This document shows positions 24,991 through 32,645 of a stretch of 64,000 bases of DNA, piece after piece; the stretch's first letter is position 1, and each line of letters starts with the position of its first letter. Below the pieces are notes generated by a model. The model saw only the letters and a program-made list of their open reading frames with translations, was not told the DNA's origin and did not search any database. Source of the DNA: Halobacillus amylolyticus (lineage in GTDB: Bacteria; Bacillota; Bacilli; Bacillales; Halobacillaceae); the NCBI RefSeq assembly GCF_022921115.1, contig NZ_CP095075.1, forward strand, positions 3,422,001 to 3,486,000, read 5' to 3'. A program made the translations under genes and the position numbers.

Positions 24991-25059
24991 AGATTAAGTT
25001 ACTAAGAGCCGAGAGAAAAGTAACTTCCCCTGGGGGAGGTGTGCTTTTCTCTCTTTTTT
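24991..25059 (+). promoter_or_regulatory. Leader attenuator: antiterminator and terminator
   Basis: Two exclusive hairpins are visible. AAGTTACT (24996-25003) can pair with AGTAACTT (25019-25026). GAGAGAAAAG (25011-25020) can pair with CTTTTCTCTC (25044-25053), and six Ts follow, a full factor-independent terminator with an inner TCCCC/GGGGA stem. The shared bases around 25019-25020 mean only one can form. This matches the logic of GlpP-controlled leaders, and a GlpP-type gene lies just upstream in the opposite direction. Protein binding itself is inferred. Confidence 0.8.
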
Positions 25060-25096
25060 ATGGAATTAAATATACGGGAGGGAGTGACAGGCAGGT

Positions 25097-25873
25097 ATGA
25101 ATATGACAGATTTTACGATGGATTTCTTTTCATTGAAAGGACAAACAGCCATCGTCACTGGCGGGAATTCAGGGCTTGGTCGAGCCTTCTCACTTGCTTT
25201 GGCGAAAGCAGGAGCAAATTTATTTATCCCAAGTCTTACGGAGGATGATGGAACGACGAGAGAATTAATCGAAAGTGAAGGCGTCCAAATGGAATTCCTG
25301 CAGGTGGATATCACTGAAGATGGAGTGGCTAAGCGAGTGATAGATGGCTGTATGGAGTCGATGGGTTCGATCGATATTGTAGTCAACAGTGCGGGTCTTA
25401 ATAAAGTGGCCGCCTTTGAGGATTTCGGCAGGGAGAAATGGGATCCAATGATGCAGGTGAACTTGACCGCTGCCTTTGAGATTAGCCATGAAGCTGCGAA
25501 GCAGATGGTTCCTAAGCGTCGTGGGAAAATCATTAACGTTTGTTCGATGTTTTCCTTCCATGGAGGACAGGGTTCCCCAGCCTATGCGGCTAGCAAGCAC
25601 GGTTTGGCTGGATTGACGAAAGCGTATTGCGATGAATTGGCGCCATACAATATTCAGGTAAATGGTATCGCACCCGGATATTATGCAACAGACCTTACTC
25701 GAGAGACGAGAAAAGATCCGAAGGCGAACGAAAAAGTATTAGAGCATACCCCCGCTAATCGATGGGGAGAGCCTGTGGACTTAATGGGGGCAACAGTATT
25801 CCTGGCTAGTCAAGCATCCGACTATGTAAATGGTCATATTTTGGCGGTGGACGGAGGCTATCTCGTTCGATAG
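25097..25873 (+). CDS. ygcW: SDR-family dehydrogenase (YgcW-like)
   Basis: A classical SDR of 258 residues, about the length of E. coli YgcW. The nucleotide loop TGGNSGLGRAF sits near residue 21, then NSAGLNKVAAFEDF, the catalytic Ser in NVCSMFSFHGG, YAASK with Tyr and Lys, GIAPGYYATDLT and the closing VNGHILAVDGG. The nearest named enzymes are gluconate 5-dehydrogenase and 2-deoxy-D-gluconate 3-dehydrogenase types, so oxidation of a polyol or sugar acid is likely. First gene of the operon behind the attenuator. Two ATGs, 25097 and 25103, are possible, the second having better spacing from CAGG. Confidence 0.88.
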   Translation: MNMTDFTMDFFSLKGQTAIVTGGNSGLGRAFSLALAKAGANLFIPSLTEDDGTTRELIESEGVQMEFLQVDITEDGVAKRVIDGCMESMGSIDIVVNSAGLNKVAAFEDFGREKWDPMMQVNLTAAFEISHEAAKQMVPKRRGKIINVCSMFSFHGGQGSPAYAASKHGLAGLTKAYCDELAPYNIQVNGIAPGYYATDLTRETRKDPKANEKVLEHTPANRWGEPVDLMGATVFLASQASDYVNGHILAVDGGYLVR

Positions 25874-25916
25874 AGGCGACCCCCGAATTTCAACGCAAAG
25901 GGAATGTGATATCGGA

Positions 25917-27365
25917 ATGAATGATAAATATATTATCGGAGTAGATGGGGGATCACAAAGTACAAAGATAGTTATCTACGACCTAAAAGGAAACATTGTA
26001 AGTGAGGGAAGACAATCATTACAACCTACGAACTCACCTGAGCCTGGCATCGTGGAACATCCTGACGATGATCTGTGGGAGTCACTCGTGAAAGCAAGTC
26101 AAGAGGCGATGGCCAGCTTCCCTGGTAAAAAGGAAGAGATTATCGGAATGGGGCTTTGTACGATTCGGTTCTGCCGATGCTTGCTCAAGGAGGATGGGAG
26201 GCTTGCTTCCCCGGTTATGAGCTGGATGGATGAACGGGTATCTAAGCCTTATGAGCATACTCATTCTGAAGTTGCCTATGTTACGACATCATCTGGGTAT
26301 ATCACGCATCGGCTGACGGACCAGTTTAACGATACGGCTGCCAACTATCAGGGAATGTGGCCTATCAATACTGATACGTGGGACTGGAGTGAGAAAGACA
26401 GGGTCTTTGACAGTTACAACATTCCCCGTGACATGTTGTTCACACTTCAGCATCCAGGAACGGTCCTTGGTCATGTGACGAAAGAGGCGGCAGAGGCCAC
26501 TGGTGTTCCCGCGGACATTCCGGTCGTTGCGACAGCAAATGACAAGGCAGTCGAAGCGTTAGGAGCTGGCATGTTAGCTGAAGACACCGCCCTTGTTTCG
26601 CTAGGCACGTACATCGCTGGGATGGTACATGGTCATGTGAACCCAAAGAATACGACACATTTTTGGACTAATTTTGCTGCCATCCCTAATGAATATCTCC
26701 ACGAAAGTAATGGGATTCGTCGTGGCATGTGGACCGTGAGCTGGTTTAAGGAGCTGTTCGGTGAAGAATTAACTGAAAAAGCTGAGGAACTCAACATATC
26801 TCCAGAAGAAATTTTAAATAAAGAAGCGTCCGAAACTGTTCCCACTGGTAGCGATGGGTTGATGACAGTTCTCGATTGGCTTTCTCCAGCGGACGAGCCA
26901 TTTAAAAAAGGGATGATGATCGGCTTTGATGGGCGGCATACGAGAGCCCATATGTATCACTCCATTTTGGAGGCCATTGCCTTGACGATGAAAACGAATG
27001 TAGATGTGATGTGTAAGGAGCTGGACAGGGAACTGAAAAAGATTGTCATTACAGGTGGAGGCTCAAACGGAGATTTGATGATGCAGATCTTTGCGAATGT
27101 GTTTGGCGTCCCGGCGACACGAAACGTCGTCAACGGTTCTGCCAGCTTAGGTTCAGCAATCAGTGCAGCTGTTGCTCTTGATGTCTATTCCACTTATGAG
27201 GAAGCGATTAAACAAATGGTAGAGGTGAGGGATATTTTCTCTCCTGAGCAGGACAAGCATGTCTTTTACAATCGACTAAACCGAGAAGTCTACCAACAGA
27301 TTACTGCACACACGGATGGCATTTTGAAAAAAGCGTATAACCTATTTCATGAAGATGTTTATTAA
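25917..27365 (+). CDS. ygcE: FGGY-family carbohydrate kinase (YgcE-like)
   Basis: An ATP-dependent sugar/polyol kinase of about 482 residues with two actin-like domains. The N-terminal phosphate loop GVDGGSQSTK, then MGLCTIRF, the sugar-binding VVATANDKAVEALGAG, LVSLGTY and the C-terminal VITGGGSNGDLMMQ (FGGY_C) are present. ATG 25917 is chosen because the conserved protein begins there behind AAGGG/TCGGA; the frame extends back to 25830 only by overlapping the SDR gene. Family, length and company match E. coli YgcE, a kinase whose substrate I do not know to be established. The product would be a phosphorylated keto- or polyol compound able to act as the ligand of the GlpP-type protein. Confidence 0.88.
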   Translation: MNDKYIIGVDGGSQSTKIVIYDLKGNIVSEGRQSLQPTNSPEPGIVEHPDDDLWESLVKASQEAMASFPGKKEEIIGMGLCTIRFCRCLLKEDGRLASPVMSWMDERVSKPYEHTHSEVAYVTTSSGYITHRLTDQFNDTAANYQGMWPINTDTWDWSEKDRVFDSYNIPRDMLFTLQHPGTVLGHVTKEAAEATGVPADIPVVATANDKAVEALGAGMLAEDTALVSLGTYIAGMVHGHVNPKNTTHFWTNFAAIPNEYLHESNGIRRGMWTVSWFKELFGEELTEKAEELNISPEEILNKEASETVPTGSDGLMTVLDWLSPADEPFKKGMMIGFDGRHTRAHMYHSILEAIALTMKTNVDVMCKELDRELKKIVITGGGSNGDLMMQIFANVFGVPATRNVVNGSASLGSAISAAVALDVYSTYEEAIKQMVEVRDIFSPEQDKHVFYNRLNREVYQQITAHTDGILKKAYNLFHEDVY

Positions 27366-27413
27366 AAGACGTGTATTCATAAAACCTAATTTTCTACCAA
27401 AGGAGTGTTTTAA

Positions 27414-28856
27414 ATGGGATTAACAAAACAAAAAATTGTAAGCGATATAGCAGCGTTCGTGCCTAAGGAACAAATCATCACAGATGAAGAAGTCCTAAAA
27501 GAAAATAGCGTTGACCGCTTCAGGAAGTATGAGACCATTCATGGTGTTTATACTCAGCCGCTTCCTGCAGCAGTGGTGAAGGTGAAAAGTGCCGAAGAAA
27601 TATCTCAGATCCTCCAGTATATGAATGAGAACAAGATCAATGCCGTACCAAGAACAGGCGGTTCCGCTACAGAAGGTGGTCTGGAGACCGCGGTTGAGAA
27701 CTCATTAGTTATTGATGGATCTGCCATGAATGACATCGTAAGCATTGATCCTTACAACATGCTTGCAACTGTAAAATGCGGTGTACCTTTGGAAGAACTG
27801 GAAGAGCAATTAAGAGAAAAAGGATTAACGACAGGGCACTCCCCGCAATCCAAGCCGCTGGCCCAAATGGGTGGGTTAGTAGCGACACGAAGCATCGGTC
27901 AGCTTTCTACGCTATACGGTGGAATTGAAGATATGGTTGTTGGGATCGAAGCCGTCTTCCCGAATGGTGAAATCACTAAAATTAAAAACATTCCGAGACG
28001 GGCAGCCGGGCCGGATATCCGCCACGTTATTATCGGAAACGAAGGGGCTCTTTGCTACATTACAGAAGTGACGGTGAAAGTTTTTCAATATAAGCCTGAA
28101 AACAATCTGTATTATGGCTACGTTCTAGACCATATGAAAACAGGATTTGAAATTCTACGTGAGGTGATGGTGCAAGGCTATCGCCCGTCCGTTGCACGCT
28201 TATACGATCCTGAGGATGCGAAAGACCATTTTGACTTTTCAAAAGGGAAATGTGTACTTATTTTCATGGCGGAAGGTCCAAAACCAATTGCAGAGGCTAC
28301 CGGACAGGCGATTGAAGACATCGTGGCTCAATACGGCGAAAGTGAACGTGTTGAGAGCCGCCTGATCCAGGAATGGTTTGAAAACTTAAATTGGGACCCC
28401 TCTAAAGTTTTTGAAGAAAGAAAAGAAATCAAGGAAACTAACAACATCGGCTTTACAACTGAAGTGTCAGGTTCATGGGGAGTGATCCATGATATTTATG
28501 AGCGCTGCACCAAACGAATTCGTGAGGAAATCCCTCATATTACGATGCTCGGAGGCCACTCTTCTCACAGCTACATGAATGGGACCAACATGTATTTCGT
28601 GTATTACTATGATCTGATAGATATCAAACCTGAAGAAGAAATTACAAAGTACCACTATCCAATCAACAAGATCATCGTAGAAGAGACAATTAAAGCTGGA
28701 GGATCAATGGTTCACCACCACGGGGTCGGAAAGCACAGAACACCATGGATTAAAGATGAGTATGGGTCTTCCTACTATATCTTGGAAACTTTGAAGAGAG
28801 CCTTCGATCCGAATGGGATTATGAACAAGGGAACAATATTTCCGAAAGAAGACTGA
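27414..28856 (+). CDS. ygcU: FAD-linked oxidase (YgcU-like)
   Basis: A flavoprotein of the FAD_binding_4/FAD-oxidase C family, 480 residues, related to glycolate oxidase GlcD, D-lactate dehydrogenase and alkyldihydroxyacetone-phosphate synthase. The FAD (PCMH) domain shows VPRTGGSATEGG, GVPLEELEEQLREKG, GHSPQSKPLAQMGG and GNEGALCYITEVTVK. The C-terminal domain has the HHHGVGKHRTPW His cluster, which in this family lies at the active site. AAAGGAG gives the ATG. It is the third gene of the operon and corresponds to E. coli YgcU in family and length. An oxidation next to a phosphate-bearing carbon is one possibility. No terminator of note follows, only a weak CCTCA/TGAGG pair. Confidence 0.88.
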   Translation: MGLTKQKIVSDIAAFVPKEQIITDEEVLKENSVDRFRKYETIHGVYTQPLPAAVVKVKSAEEISQILQYMNENKINAVPRTGGSATEGGLETAVENSLVIDGSAMNDIVSIDPYNMLATVKCGVPLEELEEQLREKGLTTGHSPQSKPLAQMGGLVATRSIGQLSTLYGGIEDMVVGIEAVFPNGEITKIKNIPRRAAGPDIRHVIIGNEGALCYITEVTVKVFQYKPENNLYYGYVLDHMKTGFEILREVMVQGYRPSVARLYDPEDAKDHFDFSKGKCVLIFMAEGPKPIAEATGQAIEDIVAQYGESERVESRLIQEWFENLNWDPSKVFEERKEIKETNNIGFTTEVSGSWGVIHDIYERCTKRIREEIPHITMLGGHSSHSYMNGTNMYFVYYYDLIDIKPEEEITKYHYPINKIIVEETIKAGGSMVHHHGVGKHRTPWIKDEYGSSYYILETLKRAFDPNGIMNKGTIFPKED

Positions 28857-29063
28857 TCTAGGTTTTTTCTCCTCACGAACTTTACCGTTTTGTCTGAGGG
28901 GATCTAAATCATCGAGGAAAGTATAAATAGTGATGGAAGCAGGGTTTATGGATTTCTAATGATTCTGATGCCAAATAACTAGGCCAGTAAGCTTAGAAGT
29001 ATAAAATAAGCGGTATGCAGTCGATTGCTTTCTGTACGTTCATTTTAAGCACATACCCCTTCC

Positions 29064-29092
29064 TTGCTGTTTTTATTTCTTTAACGTATCAT
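29064..29092 (+). promoter_or_regulatory. Promoter of the Opu-type transporter operon
   Basis: TTGCTG (29064-29069) and TATCAT (29087-29092) with a 17-base spacer lie about 60 bases before the first permease gene. The remainder of the 286-base gap after the FAD oxidase shows no other structure. Confidence 0.5.
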
Positions 29093-29154
29093 TAAATTAT
29101 GTCGTAAAATGGCGAATAGAATGAATAATTAGGACCAAGGAGGTGTTGACTATC

Positions 29155-29805
29155 ATTAGTGAGTTAATTCAATACATTCAAGATAACTTTGACCAAGTAC
29201 TTACACATACACTTGAACATGCTCAGTTAGTCGGAGTAGCCATCGTTATTGCCATATTAATTGGCGTTCCACTAGGAATCTATTTGACGACAAACGAAGA
29301 GCTGGCGGAAACTGTCTTACAAATTGCTTCCATATTCCTGACAATTCCGAGTATAGCATTGTTCGGTATTATGATCCCCATATTATCTCTAATCGGTCAG
29401 GGTATCGGCTTTCTTCCAGCTGTTATTGCCCTGGTTCTCTACTCACAATTACCCATTATTCGTAACACGTACACCGCTATCAATAATGTCGACCCCGATA
29501 TACGGGATGCAGCGAAGGGCATTGGTATGACGACCTTCCAGCGTCTGACCAAGGTGGAAATACCAAATGGTTTGCCTTTGATTATGGCTGGTGTTCGTAC
29601 GGCCACCGTATTAAATATTGGAATCGGTGCCATTGCTGCCTTTATAGGCTCTGGGGGTCTCGGGGTATTAATTAATTCCGGTATCAGCCGCGGAAATAAT
29701 ACTATGATTCTAGTAGGAGCCATTGTGGTCTCGTTATTAGCTATTATCGCTGACTTTGTACTGAAAATGATTCAGAAAAAATTCACTCCTAAAAGTGTTC
29801 AATAA
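29155..29805 (+). CDS. Opu-type ABC transporter permease 1
   Basis: An inner-membrane permease of the glycine betaine/carnitine/choline (OpuC/ProW) group, about 217 residues and 5-6 helices. The family loop that meets the ATPase is seen (RDAAKGIGMTTFQRLTKVEIP), preceded by LPIIRNTYTAINNVDP and followed by IGSGGLGVLI. The start is odd. AAGGAGG lies at 29137-29143; GTG 29143 overlaps it and TTG 29146 is only two bases behind it. The codons at normal distance are ATC 29152 and ATT 29155, both non-standard. I list ATT with reservation. First of four genes: permease, ATPase, permease, binding protein. Confidence 0.85.
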   Translation: MSELIQYIQDNFDQVLTHTLEHAQLVGVAIVIAILIGVPLGIYLTTNEELAETVLQIASIFLTIPSIALFGIMIPILSLIGQGIGFLPAVIALVLYSQLPIIRNTYTAINNVDPDIRDAAKGIGMTTFQRLTKVEIPNGLPLIMAGVRTATVLNIGIGAIAAFIGSGGLGVLINSGISRGNNTMILVGAIVVSLLAIIADFVLKMIQKKFTPKSVQ

Positions 29806-29832
29806 GAGAAAAGAAAGAGAGAGGTGACCTAG

Positions 29833-30804
29833 ATGATCGAATTTGACCACGTAACTAAAACTTACAATGGCGATGTTAAGGCCATTAATGATATCAGCAT
29901 GACAGTAAACGATGGGGAATTTGCTATTCTCCTTGGTCCTTCTGGCTGTGGAAAGACAACAATGCTTCGGATGGTGAATCTTCTAGAATCCATCACAGAA
30001 GGAAATATCAGTATCCAAGGTAAAAATGTAAAAGACTTAAATAAAATCGAGGTTCGCCGCAATATTGGCTATGTCATTCAAAGCAATGGCCTTTTTCCCA
30101 ATATGACGATTGAAGATAATATCATGATTGTTCCAAGCTTATTTGGTTGGGACCGAAAAAAACAACGTGATCGCTATAACTATTTGATGGACTTAGTCGG
30201 TATGAATCCAGATGATTTTCGTAAACGCTATCCCCATGAGTTATCAGGGGGGCAGCAACAACGTGTCGGTGTGGCTCGCGCAATGGCTGCCGATCCTCCC
30301 GTGATGTTGATGGACGAACCATTTGGTGCGCTGGATCCGATTATCCGAAACCGTATCCAGGATGAATTCCTTTCAATCCAAAAAGAGGTCAAAAAAACGA
30401 TTCTGTTTGTCAGTCACGATATCGATGAGGCTGTAAAAATGGGCGATAAAATTGCCTTGTTGCGTGATGGAGAAATCATGCAATATGACTCCCCTGCCGA
30501 GATTCTCAATCATCCGAAAAATGAATTTGTTTCCGAGTTTGTCGGACAAGATCGTGTTTTAAAAAGCATGAGCCTTTATACGGTAAATGATCTTGTGAAT
30601 GCTTTTGATTTAGAGGGAGACATAGAAGACATTGTGAACACTAAAACCGTTCATGTGGATACATCGTTACGTAACACCATATCCATGCTGTTAAACCAGG
30701 AAGCTGACCAGGTCGTCATTATCGACAACAATGGCGCGAGGCTTGGTAGTGTCACATTAGGCTTGATTGAGAAGTTTTTGCATAAAGAAGTTAAAGGCAA
30801 GTGA
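29833..30804 (+). CDS. opuCA: Opu-type ABC transporter ATP-binding protein
   Basis: The ATPase of an osmoprotectant-type transporter, 323 residues. Walker A GPSGCGKTT (about 35-43), Q-loop YVIQSNGLFP, signature LSGGQQQRVGVARA, Walker B VMLMDEPFGAL and a switch His in FVSHDIDEA are all intact. After about residue 245 a C-terminal segment with one recognisable CBS-like unit (VDTSLRNTISMLL, then DQVVIIDNNGARLGSV) follows; in OpuA/OpuC this region senses ionic strength. The gene has AGAGGTG before ATG and is overlapped at its end by the next permease frame. Gene order differs from B. subtilis opuC, where the ATPase comes first, so the symbol shows family, not strict orthology. Confidence 0.9.
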   Translation: MIEFDHVTKTYNGDVKAINDISMTVNDGEFAILLGPSGCGKTTMLRMVNLLESITEGNISIQGKNVKDLNKIEVRRNIGYVIQSNGLFPNMTIEDNIMIVPSLFGWDRKKQRDRYNYLMDLVGMNPDDFRKRYPHELSGGQQQRVGVARAMAADPPVMLMDEPFGALDPIIRNRIQDEFLSIQKEVKKTILFVSHDIDEAVKMGDKIALLRDGEIMQYDSPAEILNHPKNEFVSEFVGQDRVLKSMSLYTVNDLVNAFDLEGDIEDIVNTKTVHVDTSLRNTISMLLNQEADQVVIIDNNGARLGSVTLGLIEKFLHKEVKGK

Positions 30805-30818
30805 ATGGAGGGATGAAC

Positions 30819-31571
30819 ATGAATTCAAAGAAAATCATAGCTGTTGCTGTTAAGCTGTTTTTCTGGTTACTCCTCATTGCCTTTTTCTGGTGGTCTTTTA
30901 CCAATGATATGTTTTCGAGAATATCAGAGGAACCCGTCCAATTCTTTAACTTGTTAAGAGATCATCTGACATTAGTCGGAATTTCAGCTGGCATTGCCAT
31001 TTTAACATCAGTTCCGCTTGGCATATTGATTACGCGAGCGTCGCTAAGAAAATCTGAATGGCTGGTCGTCAACATCGCAAACCTTGGTCAAACGATTCCT
31101 AGTCTGGCAATTCTGGCATTAGCCATGGGCTTTTTAGGAATTGGTTTGAAAGCTGCTATTGTAGCTCTATATATTTATTCATTATTGCCTATATTGCAAA
31201 ACACCGTTGCGGGATTAGACTCAGTTAACCCGGAAACGAAAGATGCGGCTAAAGGTATGGGACTGACTCCATTACAAATCCTGTTCAAGGTAGAACTTCC
31301 GTCTGCGGCCTACTCCATTATCGCTGGTATTCGTACAGCCGTTGTATTAAATATCGGCACGGCAGCCCTTGCTTATTTAATCGGTGGTGGAGGGCTTGGT
31401 GTTTGGATCTTTACCGGAATTCAATTGTTCGATAACTCTTATCTGATTTCTGGAGCTGTTCCTGTGACACTCCTTGCGATCGGTGTGGACTTTCTATTCC
31501 GTGGAATTCAGTACCTTTTAGTGCCGAAAGGATTGAGGCTGGCACAACAGGCAGCTATTGAATCAGTTTAA
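30819..31571 (+). CDS. Opu-type ABC transporter permease 2
   Basis: The second permease, about 250 residues, with an N-terminal extra membrane helix (KLFFWLLLIAFFWWS) before the common permease core. It carries the coupling loop KDAAKGMGLTPLQILFKVELP and the conserved IGGGGLGVWI. ATG 30819 lies six bases after GGAGGG; the open frame from GTG 30801 contains that ribosome site and is rejected. Permease 1 and 2 would form a heterodimer around the ATPase. Coupled to the binding-protein gene that follows 22 bases later. Confidence 0.9.
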   Translation: MNSKKIIAVAVKLFFWLLLIAFFWWSFTNDMFSRISEEPVQFFNLLRDHLTLVGISAGIAILTSVPLGILITRASLRKSEWLVVNIANLGQTIPSLAILALAMGFLGIGLKAAIVALYIYSLLPILQNTVAGLDSVNPETKDAAKGMGLTPLQILFKVELPSAAYSIIAGIRTAVVLNIGTAALAYLIGGGGLGVWIFTGIQLFDNSYLISGAVPVTLLAIGVDFLFRGIQYLLVPKGLRLAQQAAIESV

Positions 31572-31593
31572 AAAATTACAGGAGGTTTTTTTA

Positions 31594-32499
31594 ATGAAAA
31601 AAATTATCAGTTTAATTGCCACTATTATGATATCTACTCTTCTTCTCAGCGCATGCTCAGGTGGGGATGACAGTAAAGAAGTGACAGTCGGTGCAAAGAA
31701 CTTTACAGAACAATTTTTGCTGGCAAAAATGACCGAACTTGTTCTTGAAGAAAACGGCTATACTGTAGATATGAAGGATAACCTTGGCTCCTCAGCTTTA
31801 CGTAAGGCCCTTGAAAATGGACAAGTAGATATTACTTGGGATTATACAGGAACAGGACTCGTGACCTATAATGGTGAAGAACCGATTGCAAACAAACAAG
31901 AGGCTTTTGAAACAATAAAGGAGATTGATAAAGAAAACGGCATCACTTGGACGAACATTTCTGATATTAACAACACGTACACTCTCGTGATGCGTCAAGA
32001 ACAGGCGGATAAGCTTGGAATTGAAACGATCAGCGATCTAGCCGAATATGTAAATAGTCATCCAGGTGAATTAAAAATGGCGACAGATGCGGAGTTTGCT
32101 AACCGCGCAGATGGTCTTCCTGGTGTCCTTGAAACGTATGGCTTCGAATTTGGCAAAGATCAAGTTGTTTCGATGACCTATGGTTTGAATTATGAAGCTT
32201 TGAACAACGAAGAAGTAGATGTTGCTGTTGGCTTTTCGACAGACAGCCGAATTCGCGAATTTAATTTGGTTAGTTTGAAAGATGATAAAGAATTCTTCCC
32301 ATCCTACAATGCAGCTATGTCTATGACGACAGAAGTTTATGAAAAGTATCCTGAAATTGAAGAGATTTTCAAACCTTTATCGGAGGCACTGGATAGTCAA
32401 ACGATGATTGAACTGAACTACCAGGTGGATGTGGAAGAACGCAGCGTAACAGATGTTGCAGAGGAATACCTTATAAATAACGGATTCCTAGAAGAATAA
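31594..32499 (+). CDS. Glycine betaine/choline-type substrate-binding lipoprotein
   Basis: The extracellular binding component, about 301 residues, anchored as a lipoprotein (signal peptide with LLLSAC lipobox, Cys about 21). The mature part belongs to the OpuAC/OsmX fold: VTVGAKNFTEQFLLAKM, GSSALRKALENGQVDITWDY and TGTGLVTYNGE at the start; the quaternary-ammonium pocket would be formed by aromatic residues such as the W-D-Y and Y-G-L-N-Y stretches. ACAGGAGG before ATG 31594 fixes the start; the open frame from 31558 overlaps the permease gene. A role in osmolyte uptake is the default. As the operon follows the ygc-like genes, import of their unknown substrate is another possibility. Confidence 0.9.
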   Translation: MKKIISLIATIMISTLLLSACSGGDDSKEVTVGAKNFTEQFLLAKMTELVLEENGYTVDMKDNLGSSALRKALENGQVDITWDYTGTGLVTYNGEEPIANKQEAFETIKEIDKENGITWTNISDINNTYTLVMRQEQADKLGIETISDLAEYVNSHPGELKMATDAEFANRADGLPGVLETYGFEFGKDQVVSMTYGLNYEALNNEEVDVAVGFSTDSRIREFNLVSLKDDKEFFPSYNAAMSMTTEVYEKYPEIEEIFKPLSEALDSQTMIELNYQVDVEERSVTDVAEEYLINNGFLEE

Positions 32500-32507
32500 A
32501 AAGAGGT

Positions 32508-32542
32508 AGTGCCGGTTATCTATGATAACTGGCATTATTTTT
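32508..32542 (+). terminator. Terminator of the Opu-type operon
   Basis: GCCGGTTATC and GATAACTGGC form a 10-bp stem with one G-T pair, and a T-rich run (ATTATTTTTA) follows. Confidence 0.85.
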
Positions 32543-32645
32543 ACTTAGTGTTCAGGTTTGACCCGAGCGCATTATGGTACATGAAAAGATTCAAGGGAAA
32601 CAAAACAATAGGAAAACAATAAATCAATCTTTGAGGTGAACAATA

